Assembly: GCA_029959325.1 (NCBI GenBank)
Contig: JASCPF010000006.1
Location: forward strand, 1 to 64,000
Direction: 5' to 3'
From: Microbacteriaceae bacterium PS02068
GTDB taxonomy: Bacteria > Actinomycetota > Actinomycetes > Actinomycetales > Microbacteriaceae
Length of the DNA: 64,000 nucleotides
A program made the position numbers and the translations under genes. The notes below the pieces were generated by a model. That model had not been told where the DNA came from, made no database searches, and saw nothing but the letters and a program-made list of their open reading frames with translations. Below are positions 15,717 through 24,110 of this stretch, piece after piece. Numbering within the stretch: the stretch's first letter is position 1; every line of letters starts with the position of its first letter.

Positions 15717-17237
15717 TCAGGGGCGGTAGGCGAGCACGGTCATCATCCCGGCTTCGCCGTGGTAGATGTTGTGGCAGTGGGTCATCCATTGGCCGGGGTT
15801 GTCGGCGTCGAACTCGAGGTCGAGGGTTTGGTTCGGCAGCACGATGGAGGTGTCTTTGCGGGGGCCGCCACCGGCGTGCTGATAGGTGTGGCCGTGCAGG
15901 TGGAAGGGGTGCCACATGTCGGTGTCGTTCGTCACCCGCAGCCGCACCCGTTCCCCCGCGACCAGTGCGTGCGCGCCGCGCAACGGGTTGTGCATGTCGA
16001 ACTGGGTGCCGTTGAACCCCCAGTCGTAATTGGCCATGCTGCCGGTGAGGGTGAGGTCGAGGGTGCGGTCCACGTCACGACGGTCGAGGGTGACCTCGGG
16101 TGCGGCGAAGAGCATGCTCGCCACCGCGACGACGCGGCCTTCGCCCAGTTCGGCGATGTCCGCGTCCGGGGTGGGCGCCTGTCCGCTGCCGGTGCGGATG
16201 ATGGCGAAGCCGCGTTCCCGCTTGCCTTCGGCCTCCGCCACCAGGGGGAACGCACCGTCGCCCAGGGTGACGATCACGTCGTAGCGTTCCCCCATTCCCA
16301 CCAGGACGCTATCGGCAGCGACCGGGTCGACGGGGAACCCGTCGGTGTGGGTGACGGTCAGCCGGTGCCCGCCGATGGCGACGCGGAACGCGGTGTCGCC
16401 GCCGGCGTTGATCAGCCGGATCCGTACCCGCGTGCCGGGCGTGCCGGTGAATTGGGCGGGGTCGGCGGCGGGTTTGCCGTTGATCAGGTAGTGCGGGTAG
16501 TACACGTCGCCGGCGTCGCCGCCGAGTAGGTCGGAGTCGGCGCCCATCAGCATGTTCCCCATCCGCATGAACATGTCGCCGTGCCCGCCCATGTCGCCCA
16601 TTCCTTCTCGCAGCTGCTCGAGCACCGCGTCGGGGGTGGCGGTGACCCCGTCCAGCCAGTCGTCGAGGACGATGACCCATTCGTCGTCGTAGCGCAGCGG
16701 CTCATTCGGGTCTTCGACGATGAGCACCCCGTATAGGCCGGTGTCCAGCTGGGCGCCGACGTGCGGGTGGAACCAGTGCGTACCGGGGTCGGGGGCGATG
16801 AACTCGTATTGGAACGACTCGCCGGGGCGGGTCGCGGTCTGGGTGAGTGGGGGGACGCCGTCCATGTCGTTGCGGAGTGCCAGGCCGTGCCAGTGCACGG
16901 ACGTGTCGACGGGGAGGGTGTTGCGCAGGGTGGCCTGCAGGGTGTCTCCTGCCTGGACGCGCAGGACAGGCCCGGGGATGCTGCCGTAGGAGAACGTGGA
17001 CGCGGGTGTTCCTGCCAGATCGAGGGTCGCCGCCGCCGCCGTCAGCGTCGCGGTGACCACGCGGCCGGTGCCGCCACGGCCCCGTTCGGTGCGGTCGACG
17101 GCCGCTCCCGTCGGGCTGACCCAGGCGGGGGTGGGGGTGCAGGCGGCCAGAGCTCCAACCGCGGCGGCGGTGGCGCCGAGGGCGAGGAAGCGTCGCCGGG
17201 TGAGGTGGGGGGAACGGCGGGGCGCGGGGGCGGTCAT
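15717..17237 (-). CDS. Tat-exported multicopper oxidase
   Basis: A 506-aa three-domain laccase-like oxidase expected to oxidise Cu(I) to the less toxic Cu(II) outside the membrane. The Tat signal is RRRFLALG near residue 15, followed by a lipobox-like LAAC. All four copper motifs are present: HWHGL (near 113), HWFHPHV (near 150), HPFHLHGH (near 440) and HCHNIYHGEAGM (near 488), including the type 1 Met. A Met-rich insert (GMGDMGGHGDMFMRMGNMLM) near residue 210 recalls the copper-loading segment of CueO. The start overlaps the end of the MFS gene by four bases; it is the last gene of operon II. Confidence 0.95.
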   Translation of the reverse strand: MTAPAPRRSPHLTRRRFLALGATAAAVGALAACTPTPAWVSPTGAAVDRTERGRGGTGRVVTATLTAAAATLDLAGTPASTFSYGSIPGPVLRVQAGDTLQATLRNTLPVDTSVHWHGLALRNDMDGVPPLTQTATRPGESFQYEFIAPDPGTHWFHPHVGAQLDTGLYGVLIVEDPNEPLRYDDEWVIVLDDWLDGVTATPDAVLEQLREGMGDMGGHGDMFMRMGNMLMGADSDLLGGDAGDVYYPHYLINGKPAADPAQFTGTPGTRVRIRLINAGGDTAFRVAIGGHRLTVTHTDGFPVDPVAADSVLVGMGERYDVIVTLGDGAFPLVAEAEGKRERGFAIIRTGSGQAPTPDADIAELGEGRVVAVASMLFAAPEVTLDRRDVDRTLDLTLTGSMANYDWGFNGTQFDMHNPLRGAHALVAGERVRLRVTNDTDMWHPFHLHGHTYQHAGGGPRKDTSIVLPNQTLDLEFDADNPGQWMTHCHNIYHGEAGMMTVLAYRP

Positions 17238-18478
17238 GGTCGGCGGGTCCCTTTCGGTCGATGTTGCGTGGCGGGCGGTGTGAGCTCCGTGGGGGTGCGC
17301 AGGTGGGTGAGGGTGGCGGTGATGCTGAGCAGCACCACCACTCCCCCCAACACGGCCGCGGCTCCAGGGAGGGTGAGAGCGGGGACGAGGAAGCCGGCCA
17401 GCACGACGGGGACGGACATCGCGAGGTAGGAGATCGTGTAGATCACGGCCATAACGGTGGCGCGCTGCCCGGGGTCGACGTGCGGCAGCAGGGTGCGCAT
17501 CGCGCCCATGAAGGCAGTCCCGAACCCGGCACCCACGACCGCGACACTGGCGAGGTACCCGGGCAGAGTTGGCACGGCCAGCGCGGCGAGGCTGAGCACG
17601 GTGCCTGCGCCGAGAGACACGGCCCCGAACACGCTGATCCGCCGGGCGGTGGCCCCCTGCAGTGCGGTGGCGGCGACCACCCCGGCCGCGGCGAGGATGA
17701 TGATGGACCCGGCCTGGTGCAGGTAGGTGTCGGCGTGGAACCGGGTGGCGATGATCCCCGGTCCCAGGGCGAGGAACAGACCGTTGGTGACCCACCCGGC
17801 GATGATGGCGGGGGCGACCGAGACGATGATCCGCCGCGTCGCCGCCGAGACCCGCCGGGCCCGTGGGTCCGGTCCCGCGTCCCCGGGAAGGACGGGTGGG
17901 GTGGGAATGGTCCAGGCGGTGGCGGCGAGGAGAGGGAACACCGCGGCGAGGAGCAGAAAGATGGTGCCCGCGTCGATGCCGGGTAGGTCCAGCAGTCCAG
18001 CGGCGGTGAGCGCCCCGAGCCCGAGACCGGCCATGGGGGCCACGGTGTTGGCCAGCGCGGCCGCCCCCAGCCAGCGGGAGGGTTCGTGGTCGACCATCAT
18101 GGCGTTCAGAACCGGGACCAGCAGTCCCGCCGCCAGGCCTTGCAGGGCGCGGGCGGCGAGCAGCAGCAGGAAGGAATCGGCGGCCCAGAACATCAGCAGG
18201 CTCACCGACAGGGCCACCGATCCGACGGTGAGGATGCCGCGACGCCCGACCCGGTCAGAAAGCGACCCGAGCGTCAGCAGTGCGAGCAGCAGCGGGATGG
18301 CGTAGATCGCGAAGATAAGAGTGGTGGCCACCGGGGGCAGCTGGAGCTGCTCGGTGAGTTGCGGGTAGAACGGGGAAGGCGCCGACGCGGCCGCCATTAG
18401 CACGACGGTGCCGGTCACGGCGAGACAGAACCCGCCGCGGGCACGAGTGGCCGGGGTCACAGGGGTGGCGGCGGTCAT
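17234..18478 (-). CDS. MFS transporter in copper operon
   Basis: A 414-aa membrane protein with about 12 helices. The MFS signature GSLSDRVGRRGILT follows helix 2, and PSPFYPQLTEQLQLPP lies in the first external loop. It overlaps both neighbours by four bases (FAD oxidoreductase upstream, multicopper oxidase downstream), so it is made together with them. Candidate roles are copper export or uptake, or export of a small metal ligand; nothing in the sequence decides this. A drug exporter recruited to the operon is possible. Confidence 0.82.
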   Translation of the reverse strand: MTAATPVTPATRARGGFCLAVTGTVVLMAAASAPSPFYPQLTEQLQLPPVATTLIFAIYAIPLLLALLTLGSLSDRVGRRGILTVGSVALSVSLLMFWAADSFLLLLAARALQGLAAGLLVPVLNAMMVDHEPSRWLGAAALANTVAPMAGLGLGALTAAGLLDLPGIDAGTIFLLLAAVFPLLAATAWTIPTPPVLPGDAGPDPRARRVSAATRRIIVSVAPAIIAGWVTNGLFLALGPGIIATRFHADTYLHQAGSIIILAAAGVVAATALQGATARRISVFGAVSLGAGTVLSLAALAVPTLPGYLASVAVVGAGFGTAFMGAMRTLLPHVDPGQRATVMAVIYTISYLAMSVPVVLAGFLVPALTLPGAAAVLGGVVVLLSITATLTHLRTPTELTPPATQHRPKGTRRP

Positions 18479-19626
18479 GCGGCGCTCTCGTGCAGGTGCT
18501 GGGCGGTTTCGTGGACGGTGGCGACCGCGTCGACACCGCTCACCCCCACCAGAGCACCGTTGAGCGTGTGCGTGACGAGGGTGCCGGGTCCTGGGCCCTG
18601 TCCTTCGGTGGCGGGCGTCATGGTGTACCCGATGCCGGTGATGGCGGTGCCGTGGATCAGTGACGTGTAGGAGCTACGAGGACGGTAGGGTCCCGGGTCG
18701 GCGGCGCCGGTGCGGTCGTGGAGCACCGCGGCGGCGGCGTGCTGTCCTTGCGCGGCCGCGTCGGCCCAGTGATCCAGGCGCCAGATCCCGAGGTGGTCGT
18801 CGCGGTGTATGGCGGTGCTGCCGGCCGCGTACACGTGCGGGGCAGTGCTCCGCAGCCGGTCATCGACAGGCACCCCGGAAGAGAACGGTCCCGGTGCGGT
18901 GGGGGCGTTGCCGAGGGCGGTGATGAGCAGGTCGGCGGAGAGCGTGGTGGTGTCATCCAGGGTGATCCCCAGCAGCGGGCTCCTGTCACGGACGGCGGTG
19001 ATCGTGCGGCCCAGGAATGTGGTGATTTTGCCGCGATGGATGCCGGTGATGTGGGCGGCGATCTGCGCGCCGAAGGAGGCCCGCCCGGGGATGCGGGAGC
19101 GGCTGATGAGGGCGACGTGATGTCCGGCGGCGTGGAGTGCGGACGCGGTCTCCGCGCCGGTGAATCCGCCGCCGTAGATCGCGACCCGGGACGGCCCGGC
19201 GGTGCGGGTGAGGTGTTCTCGGATCTGTTGGGCGTCCTGGATGCTGTGCAGGGTGACGACCTGGTGCCGTGCAGCGGGAGTGTGCCGCCCGGGCAGGCCC
19301 GGGGTGAGGGTGTCCGGGCGGCTGCCGGTGGCGATGATGACCGCGTCGTAGCGCAACTGTGCGCCGGAGGCGAGGTGCACGATGCGGCTGATCGGGTCGA
19401 GGTGGGTGGCGGTGTCTGCCAGCACGGTGACGGGCGGGAGCGGCGCGTGGATGGTCTCGGGCAAGGTGGGACCGAACGCGACGCCGGTGATGTGCATCCG
19501 GATGTACGGGGTCTCGTGGGTTCTGCCGACCAGGGTGACGTGGATGTCCTCGTGGCGGGCGAGGGCTGTTGCGGCGGCGACGCCGGCTGCTCCTGCCCCG
19601 AGGATGAGGACATGGTGGGTGGGCAT
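18475..19626 (-). CDS. Cysteine-free NAD(P)/FAD oxidoreductase, copy 2
   Basis: A 383-aa paralogue of the operon I flavoprotein. It has the same layout: VLILGAGAAGVAAATAL (FAD), ATGSRPDTLTPGLPG, a second dinucleotide site VAIYGGGFTGAETASAL near residue 155, and YAAGSTAIHRDDHLG. The closing region ITGIGYTM and LVGVSGVDAVATV parallels copy 1. Again there is no cysteine anywhere. It lies 55 bases after the CsoR-like gene and overlaps the MFS gene by four bases. Redox partner unknown; the YHS protein encoded in the same operon is a candidate. Confidence 0.85.
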   Translation of the reverse strand: MPTHHVLILGAGAAGVAAATALARHEDIHVTLVGRTHETPYIRMHITGVAFGPTLPETIHAPLPPVTVLADTATHLDPISRIVHLASGAQLRYDAVIIATGSRPDTLTPGLPGRHTPAARHQVVTLHSIQDAQQIREHLTRTAGPSRVAIYGGGFTGAETASALHAAGHHVALISRSRIPGRASFGAQIAAHITGIHRGKITTFLGRTITAVRDRSPLLGITLDDTTTLSADLLITALGNAPTAPGPFSSGVPVDDRLRSTAPHVYAAGSTAIHRDDHLGIWRLDHWADAAAQGQHAAAAVLHDRTGAADPGPYRPRSSYTSLIHGTAITGIGYTMTPATEGQGPGPGTLVTHTLNGALVGVSGVDAVATVHETAQHLHESAA

Positions 19627-19681
19627 GAGGTGCAGTTCGCTTCCGGGGTACGGGGGTCGCGGCGCTGCGAGGAGGGCAGGG

Positions 19682-19978
19682 TCAGGACCGGATCAGCTGG
19701 GTGATCGCGGTCGAGGCGGCATCAAGGACGGTGTCGTCGGTGAGGGTGCCGGTGGCGTGCGCGTGGCGCAGGTAGTCCGTCAGCAGGGCGAGACCGACAC
19801 CCTGGAGCGCGCGTTGGGTGGCGGAGATCTGGGTGAGGGTATCGATGCAGGGGCGTTCCTGCTCGATCATCCCGGTGAGCCCGCGAATCTGCCCTTCCAG
19901 ACGGCGCAGCCGGTTCCGGTAGGTGCGGGGGTCGGTGATGTAGCCCGGTTCGCGGGCGGCCGCGATGGTGGAGGTCAT
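19682..19978 (-). CDS. CsoR-family protein lacking two of three copper ligands
   Basis: A 98-aa protein with the family fold and DNA-contact helix (YRNRLRRLEGQIRG). The first ligand Cys is kept (RPCIDTL), but the position of His is Tyr and that of the second Cys is Ala (TDYLRHAHA compared with DDHLKHCVL of the other copy). A shifted His pair, H-A-H, is present instead. It may sense another signal, bind copper differently, or act as a modulator of the canonical CsoR. It lies between the YHS gene and the FAD oxidoreductase of operon II. Confidence 0.88.
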   Translation of the reverse strand: MTSTIAAAREPGYITDPRTYRNRLRRLEGQIRGLTGMIEQERPCIDTLTQISATQRALQGVGLALLTDYLRHAHATGTLTDDTVLDAASTAITQLIRS

Positions 19979-20033
19979 GAAGGGTCCGGTCTCCCGGTGC
20001 CCGCACGGGGTGTGTGGGCACCGGGAGTGAGGC

Positions 20034-20276
20034 TCAGGCCATGGCGGCGGCGTAGCGGGCCGGGTCCGCGTCGAACGCGGGACCGCAGCCGGCGCAGCAG
20101 AAGTAGTACCGCTCGCCCTCGTAGTCGCGGAACAGGCCGGCCGCCACGGCGGTGGCCTTGTTGACCGGGGTGCCCTCCATCACGGGGCAGGTGGTCATGT
20201 CGGCGCCACCGGCGGCGTCGAGGAGGTTCTCACGGCCGCCGGGGGCGGGGGCGCTGGTGCTGCAACAGCTGGACAT
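20034..20276 (-). CDS. YHS-domain metal-binding protein, copy 2
   Basis: An 80-aa protein. It begins MSSCCSTSAP, giving an extra vicinal Cys pair, then has the YHS domain CPVMEGTPVNK, YEGERYYFCCAGCG and DADPARY. The domain is closely similar to copy 1, but the N terminus carries Cys rather than His. It follows copA by 49 bases and precedes the CsoR-like gene. Likely a small cytosolic copper carrier or a partner of the adjacent ATPase. Confidence 0.88.
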   Translation of the reverse strand: MSSCCSTSAPAPGGRENLLDAAGGADMTTCPVMEGTPVNKATAVAAGLFRDYEGERYYFCCAGCGPAFDADPARYAAAMA

Positions 20277-20325
20277 GGGTGGTGTTCCTTCCGATGTGGG
20301 TGGTAGGTGCTGCCGGGTTGCCCGG

Positions 20326-22599
20326 TCAGCGGGCGATGCTCTTGAATCCGCGCAGACGCAGGCTGTTGCCCACGACGAACACGCTGGACAGTGCCATGGC
20401 GGCACCGGCGAGCATCGGGTTGAGGAGACCGAGGGCTGCGACCGGGATCGCGGCCGTGTTGTAGGCGAAGGCCCAGAACAGGTTGGTCTTGATAGTGCCG
20501 AGGGTCTTGCGGGACAGCCGGATCGCGTCAGCGGCGCTGCGCAGGTCGCCGCGGACCAGGGTGATGTCCGAGGCCTCGATCGCGACGTCGGTGCCGGTTC
20601 CCATCGCCAAGCCGAGGTCGGCCTGCGCGAGCGCGGGGGCGTCGTTGACACCGTCTCCGACCATCGCGACGACCTTTCCCTCGCCTTGGAGGCGGGTGAC
20701 GACATCGACCTTGTCCTTCGGGAGGACTTCGGCGATGACCTGGTCGATACCGACCTCGGCGGCGATCTGGCGGGCGACCGCCTCGTTGTCGCCGGTGAGC
20801 AGCACCGGAGTCAGGCCGAGTGCCTTGAGCTGGGCGATGGCCTCCTTGCTGGTCGGCTTGACGGTGTCGGCGACGATGAGGATGCCGCGAGCGGCACCAT
20901 CCCATCCGACGGCGACGACGGTCTTGCCTTCGCTTTCGGCCTGCGCCTTCGCGGCGGCAACCTCGGCGCTCAGGCGCAGCGACCACTCGGCCAGCAGCGA
21001 TTCCCGGCCGACGATGAGTGCGTGTCCGTCGACGACACCCTGCACGCCCTTGCCTTCCAGGTTCGTGAACCCTTCCACGGTGGGGAGGGTGCCGGTCTGC
21101 TGGGTGGCGCCCTTCGCGATCGCCTGCGCGATGGGGTGCTCGGAGGCGTCTTCGAGTGCACCGGCGAGGCGGAGTAGCTCGTCCGCATCGGTGCCCGGCT
21201 CGGTGACGACGTTGACCAGGGTCATCTTGCCGGTGGTGACGGTGCCGGTCTTATCGAGCACGACGGTGTCGACCTTGCGGGTGGATTCCAGCACTTCCGG
21301 GCCCTTGATCAGGATGCCCATCTGCGCGCCGCGGCCGGTGCCGACCAGCAGCGCGGTCGGCGTGGCAAGACCCAGGGCGCACGGGCACGCGATGACCAGC
21401 ACGGCGACGGCGGCGGTGAACGCGGCAGCGACAGGGAACCCGGCACCCAACCATGCCCCCATCGCGACGACGGCGATGAGGATCGCAATCGGGACGAACA
21501 CGCCGGAGATCTTGTCGGCCAGGCGCTGCACCTCAGCCTTTCCGGTCTGGGCGTCCTCGACGAGCTTGGCCATCTGCGCCAGCTGCGTGTCCGAGCCGAC
21601 CCGAGTGGCGCGAACTACCAAGCGTCCGCCGGCGTTCACCGTGGCTCCGGTGACGGGGTCGCCTTCGGCGACCTCGACCGGGACGGATTCGCCGGTGAGC
21701 ATGGAGGCGTCCACGGCGGACGTGCCGGAAACCACGACACCGTCGGTGGCGATCTTCTCGCCCGGGCGGACGATGAACTCGTCCCCCGCCTGCAGGTCCT
21801 CGACCGGGATCTTCGTCTCCACCCCGTCGCGCAGCACGGATACTTCCTTCGCGCCGAGCTCGAGCAGCGCGCGCAGCGCGGCGCCGGCCTGACGCTTGGA
21901 CCGCTTCTCGAAGTAGCGGCCGGCGAGGATGAACATCGTCACCCCGGCGGCGACTTCGAGGTAGATGTTCGCGGCTCCTTCCGAGGGGGCGAGGGTGAGC
22001 TCGAACGGGTGCGTCATCCCGGGGGTGCCGGCGGTGCCGAAGAACAGCGCGTACAGCGACCACAGGAACGCGGCGGTCGTGCCCATCGAGATGAGCGTGT
22101 CCATCGTCGCGGTGCCGTGCTTGAGGTTCGCCCACGCCGCCTTGTGGAACGGGAACGCCGCCCACACGATGACCGGCGCCGCCAGCGCCAACGACGCCCA
22201 CTGCCAGTAGGTGAACTGCAGGGCGGGGACCATCGCCATCGCGATGACCGGGACGCTCAGGACGATGGAGACGATGAGCCGATTGCGGAGGCTGGTCAGC
22301 TCCGGGTCGGCATCGTCCGCGTCCCCGCCCTCGGCGGTGTCGTTCTTGGCCTTCTTCGGGGCCGGAAGCGCCGCGCTGTAGCCGGTCTTCTCGACCTCGG
22401 CGATCAGCAGGGCCGGGTCGTATCCGGCGGGGATGGTGACCTTCGCCTTCTCGGTGGCGTAGTTGACCGTGGCGGCGACGCCGTCGAGCTTGTTCAGCTT
22501 TTTCTCGATCCGCATCGCGCAGGAGGCGCAGGTCATCCCGCCGATCTGGAGTTCGACGGCGGAGTCCGCGGTCTGTTCTGCGGGGGCTGTGGTGCTCAT
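20326..22599 (-). CDS. copA: Copper-exporting P-type ATPase CopA (P1B-1)
   Basis: A 757-aa Cu(I) efflux ATPase. One N-terminal heavy-metal domain carries GGMTCASC (residues 20-27). The membrane site is CPC ([12 protein letters not shown], near residue 403), the phosphorylated Asp is in DKTGTVT near residue 446, and GDGVNDAPA is near residue 645. These define P1B-1. It would receive Cu(I) from CopZ, encoded two genes upstream. A secreted His-rich protein is encoded between them. Length and motif order are normal. Confidence 0.97.
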   Translation of the reverse strand: MSTTAPAEQTADSAVELQIGGMTCASCAMRIEKKLNKLDGVAATVNYATEKAKVTIPAGYDPALLIAEVEKTGYSAALPAPKKAKNDTAEGGDADDADPELTSLRNRLIVSIVLSVPVIAMAMVPALQFTYWQWASLALAAPVIVWAAFPFHKAAWANLKHGTATMDTLISMGTTAAFLWSLYALFFGTAGTPGMTHPFELTLAPSEGAANIYLEVAAGVTMFILAGRYFEKRSKRQAGAALRALLELGAKEVSVLRDGVETKIPVEDLQAGDEFIVRPGEKIATDGVVVSGTSAVDASMLTGESVPVEVAEGDPVTGATVNAGGRLVVRATRVGSDTQLAQMAKLVEDAQTGKAEVQRLADKISGVFVPIAILIAVVAMGAWLGAGFPVAAAFTAAVAVLVIACPCALGLATPTALLVGTGRGAQMGILIKGPEVLESTRKVDTVVLDKTGTVTTGKMTLVNVVTEPGTDADELLRLAGALEDASEHPIAQAIAKGATQQTGTLPTVEGFTNLEGKGVQGVVDGHALIVGRESLLAEWSLRLSAEVAAAKAQAESEGKTVVAVGWDGAARGILIVADTVKPTSKEAIAQLKALGLTPVLLTGDNEAVARQIAAEVGIDQVIAEVLPKDKVDVVTRLQGEGKVVAMVGDGVNDAPALAQADLGLAMGTGTDVAIEASDITLVRGDLRSAADAIRLSRKTLGTIKTNLFWAFAYNTAAIPVAALGLLNPMLAGAAMALSSVFVVGNSLRLRGFKSIAR

Positions 22600-22634
22600 G
22601 GTGTTCCTTCTTCTCTCAGATCACCGCGGGGCGG

Positions 22635-23597
22635 TCAGTGACCGTCGCCCGTGTCGCTGTGTGTGTCGTCCGTGTCCGTGTCGCCGGTGCCGTGCCCGGC
22701 GTCCACGACGAACTCGGCGGTGTGGACCTGCCCGTCGACCTGGAAGTCGAGGTAGAGCAGGTACCGGCCGGTGGTAGGCGCCTCGGCCGCGAATCGGATG
22801 TCGGGTCCGGCGGTGTCGCCGTCCTGCGGGTCGTCGCCTTCGGCGTGCACGTGCAGGTAGGCCAGGTCCCCATCGCGCAGCGCGACGAGGTGCCCGAAGG
22901 CCCCAAGGTACGGCTGCAGGGTGGTGACTGGCTGCCCGTCACGGGTGACCGACAAGGTTAGCTCGGAGCTCTCCCCCGCGGTCAGGTCCCCATCGAGGGT
23001 GACCGTGTACCCGTCGACCTCGCTTGTCGTCGACGTGGCGGTCGCCGGGTTCGGGGTGAACGCGCCCGCGACGTCGACCGTGCGGGTCAGGGTGACCTTG
23101 TCGGGGCCGTCGGCGACGTCCGGCACGAAGTCGGCATAGATCCGGTAGCTGCCGGCTTCGGTCCACTCCCAGGAGGTCGTCCAGGTGCCGGTGGCCTCGT
23201 CGAGCGTGGGGTGCACGTGCCGGAACTGGGTTCCATCGGTGCGCACCACGATCAGGTGCAGGTCCTTCTCATGCGAGGACTCGTACGCGGTCAGCGCAGT
23301 CCCGTCAGCGTCGAGGATCTGGAAGCTCAACTCGCCTGACTCGCCCGTTCCGGTGGGCGCGGCGATCGGGCTGAGTTCGTATCCGTAACCGGAGAGGGAG
23401 ACGCCGGGGATGGTGGCGGTCTCGGCGGTGTCCTCGCCGGTCATGCCGGCGTGATCGGCCATCGAGCTGTCGTCAGCCGCGGCCGTCCAGTTGGCGACGG
23501 CGCTGTCCGGGACGACAGCTGCCGCGATGCCGAACGCCCCGCCGAAAGCCACGACGACGCCGGCGCCATACAGGCTGAGTCGTCCCGCAGCGTTCAT
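22635..23597 (-). CDS. Membrane-anchored extracytoplasmic protein, His-rich, copper operon
   Basis: A 320-aa protein whose N-terminal hydrophobic helix (residues 8-30) acts as a signal anchor; the rest is outside. Two beta-rich domains follow. The first has the motif FRHVHPTLD near residue 125 and the second GHLVALRDGDLAYLHVHAEGDD near residue 235, each giving clustered His ligands. The tail is Asp/His-rich (HSDTGDGH). Similar proteins accompany CopA and CopZ in actinobacterial copper loci, but I know no established function. The start shares one base with the copZ stop (TGATG), so translation is coupled. An external copper-binding or delivery role is inferred. Confidence 0.75.
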   Translation of the reverse strand: MNAAGRLSLYGAGVVVAFGGAFGIAAAVVPDSAVANWTAAADDSSMADHAGMTGEDTAETATIPGVSLSGYGYELSPIAAPTGTGESGELSFQILDADGTALTAYESSHEKDLHLIVVRTDGTQFRHVHPTLDEATGTWTTSWEWTEAGSYRIYADFVPDVADGPDKVTLTRTVDVAGAFTPNPATATSTTSEVDGYTVTLDGDLTAGESSELTLSVTRDGQPVTTLQPYLGAFGHLVALRDGDLAYLHVHAEGDDPQDGDTAGPDIRFAAEAPTTGRYLLYLDFQVDGQVHTAEFVVDAGHGTGDTDTDDTHSDTGDGH

Positions 23598-23806
23598 CAG
23601 GCGCGCACCGCGGAGTAACCAGCCTCGTCGACCGCGGCCAGCACGGCGGCGTCATCCAGAGCACTGGTGGAAGACACGACGAGCTTGCCGGTCTGGGCGC
23701 TCACCTGGATCTCGTCCACGCCGGGGATCTGGGAGACCTCTTCACGGATGGACATCTCGCAGTGTCCGCACGTCATGCCGGTGACCTGGTACTCGCTGGT
23801 GGCCAT
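23597..23806 (-). CDS. copZ: CopZ copper chaperone
   Basis: A 69-aa heavy-metal-associated domain protein with GMTCGHC at residues 9-15 and the usual beta-alpha-beta-beta-alpha-beta length. It binds Cu(I) in the cytosol and hands it to CopA. It is the first gene of operon II, directly downstream of a copper box, and shares its stop with the next start codon. Confidence 0.95.
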   Translation of the reverse strand: MATSEYQVTGMTCGHCEMSIREEVSQIPGVDEIQVSAQTGKLVVSSTSALDDAAVLAAVDEAGYSAVRA

Positions 23807-23863
23807 GATGGTTTCCTTCCGTCGGTGATGCGCCAGAATCGGCGACACCCACCCTAACACCCC

Positions 23864-23878
23864 TACCCCCCTAGGGTA
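23864..23878. promoter_or_regulatory. CsoR-type copper box of operon II
   Basis: TACCCCCCTAGGGTA lies 58 bases upstream of copZ. It has the same TACCC...GGGTA arms as the box of operon I. A further CCCTAACACCCC string adjoins it towards the gene. Confidence 0.82.
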
Positions 23879-24033
23879 TTCCGGAGTACTGAGGAAATCG
23901 TGGTGTCCATGCTCAGATTTGTTTGTGGCATCGCGTGAGACCTACCGCCTCGAGCCGGCCGCCTGTGCGTGAATTACGTCTCCCGCCCAGCAGCTATCCC
24001 CTTGCTGCAGGAGAGATCACCCGAACCACCCGA

Positions 24034-24084
24034 CCGAAATGTCCATATGGACACCACGTGGACACTTCATCTGCGAAATGGACA
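24034..24084 (+). repeat. Direct repeat B at right edge of metal island
   Basis: Second copy of the repeat at 5316, same orientation. It contains the perfect 14-base palindrome TGTCCATATGGACA, then CACGTGGACAC, and ATGGACA at the same spacing as in copy A. A stray TGTCCA lies at 23904. The repeat ends 27 bases from the last codon of dnaB, so the island joins the backbone here. The remainder of the copZ-dnaB gap shows no gene. Confidence 0.65.
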
Positions 24085-24110
24085 TTTTAGAAAAATCCCT
24101 ACACCTACAA

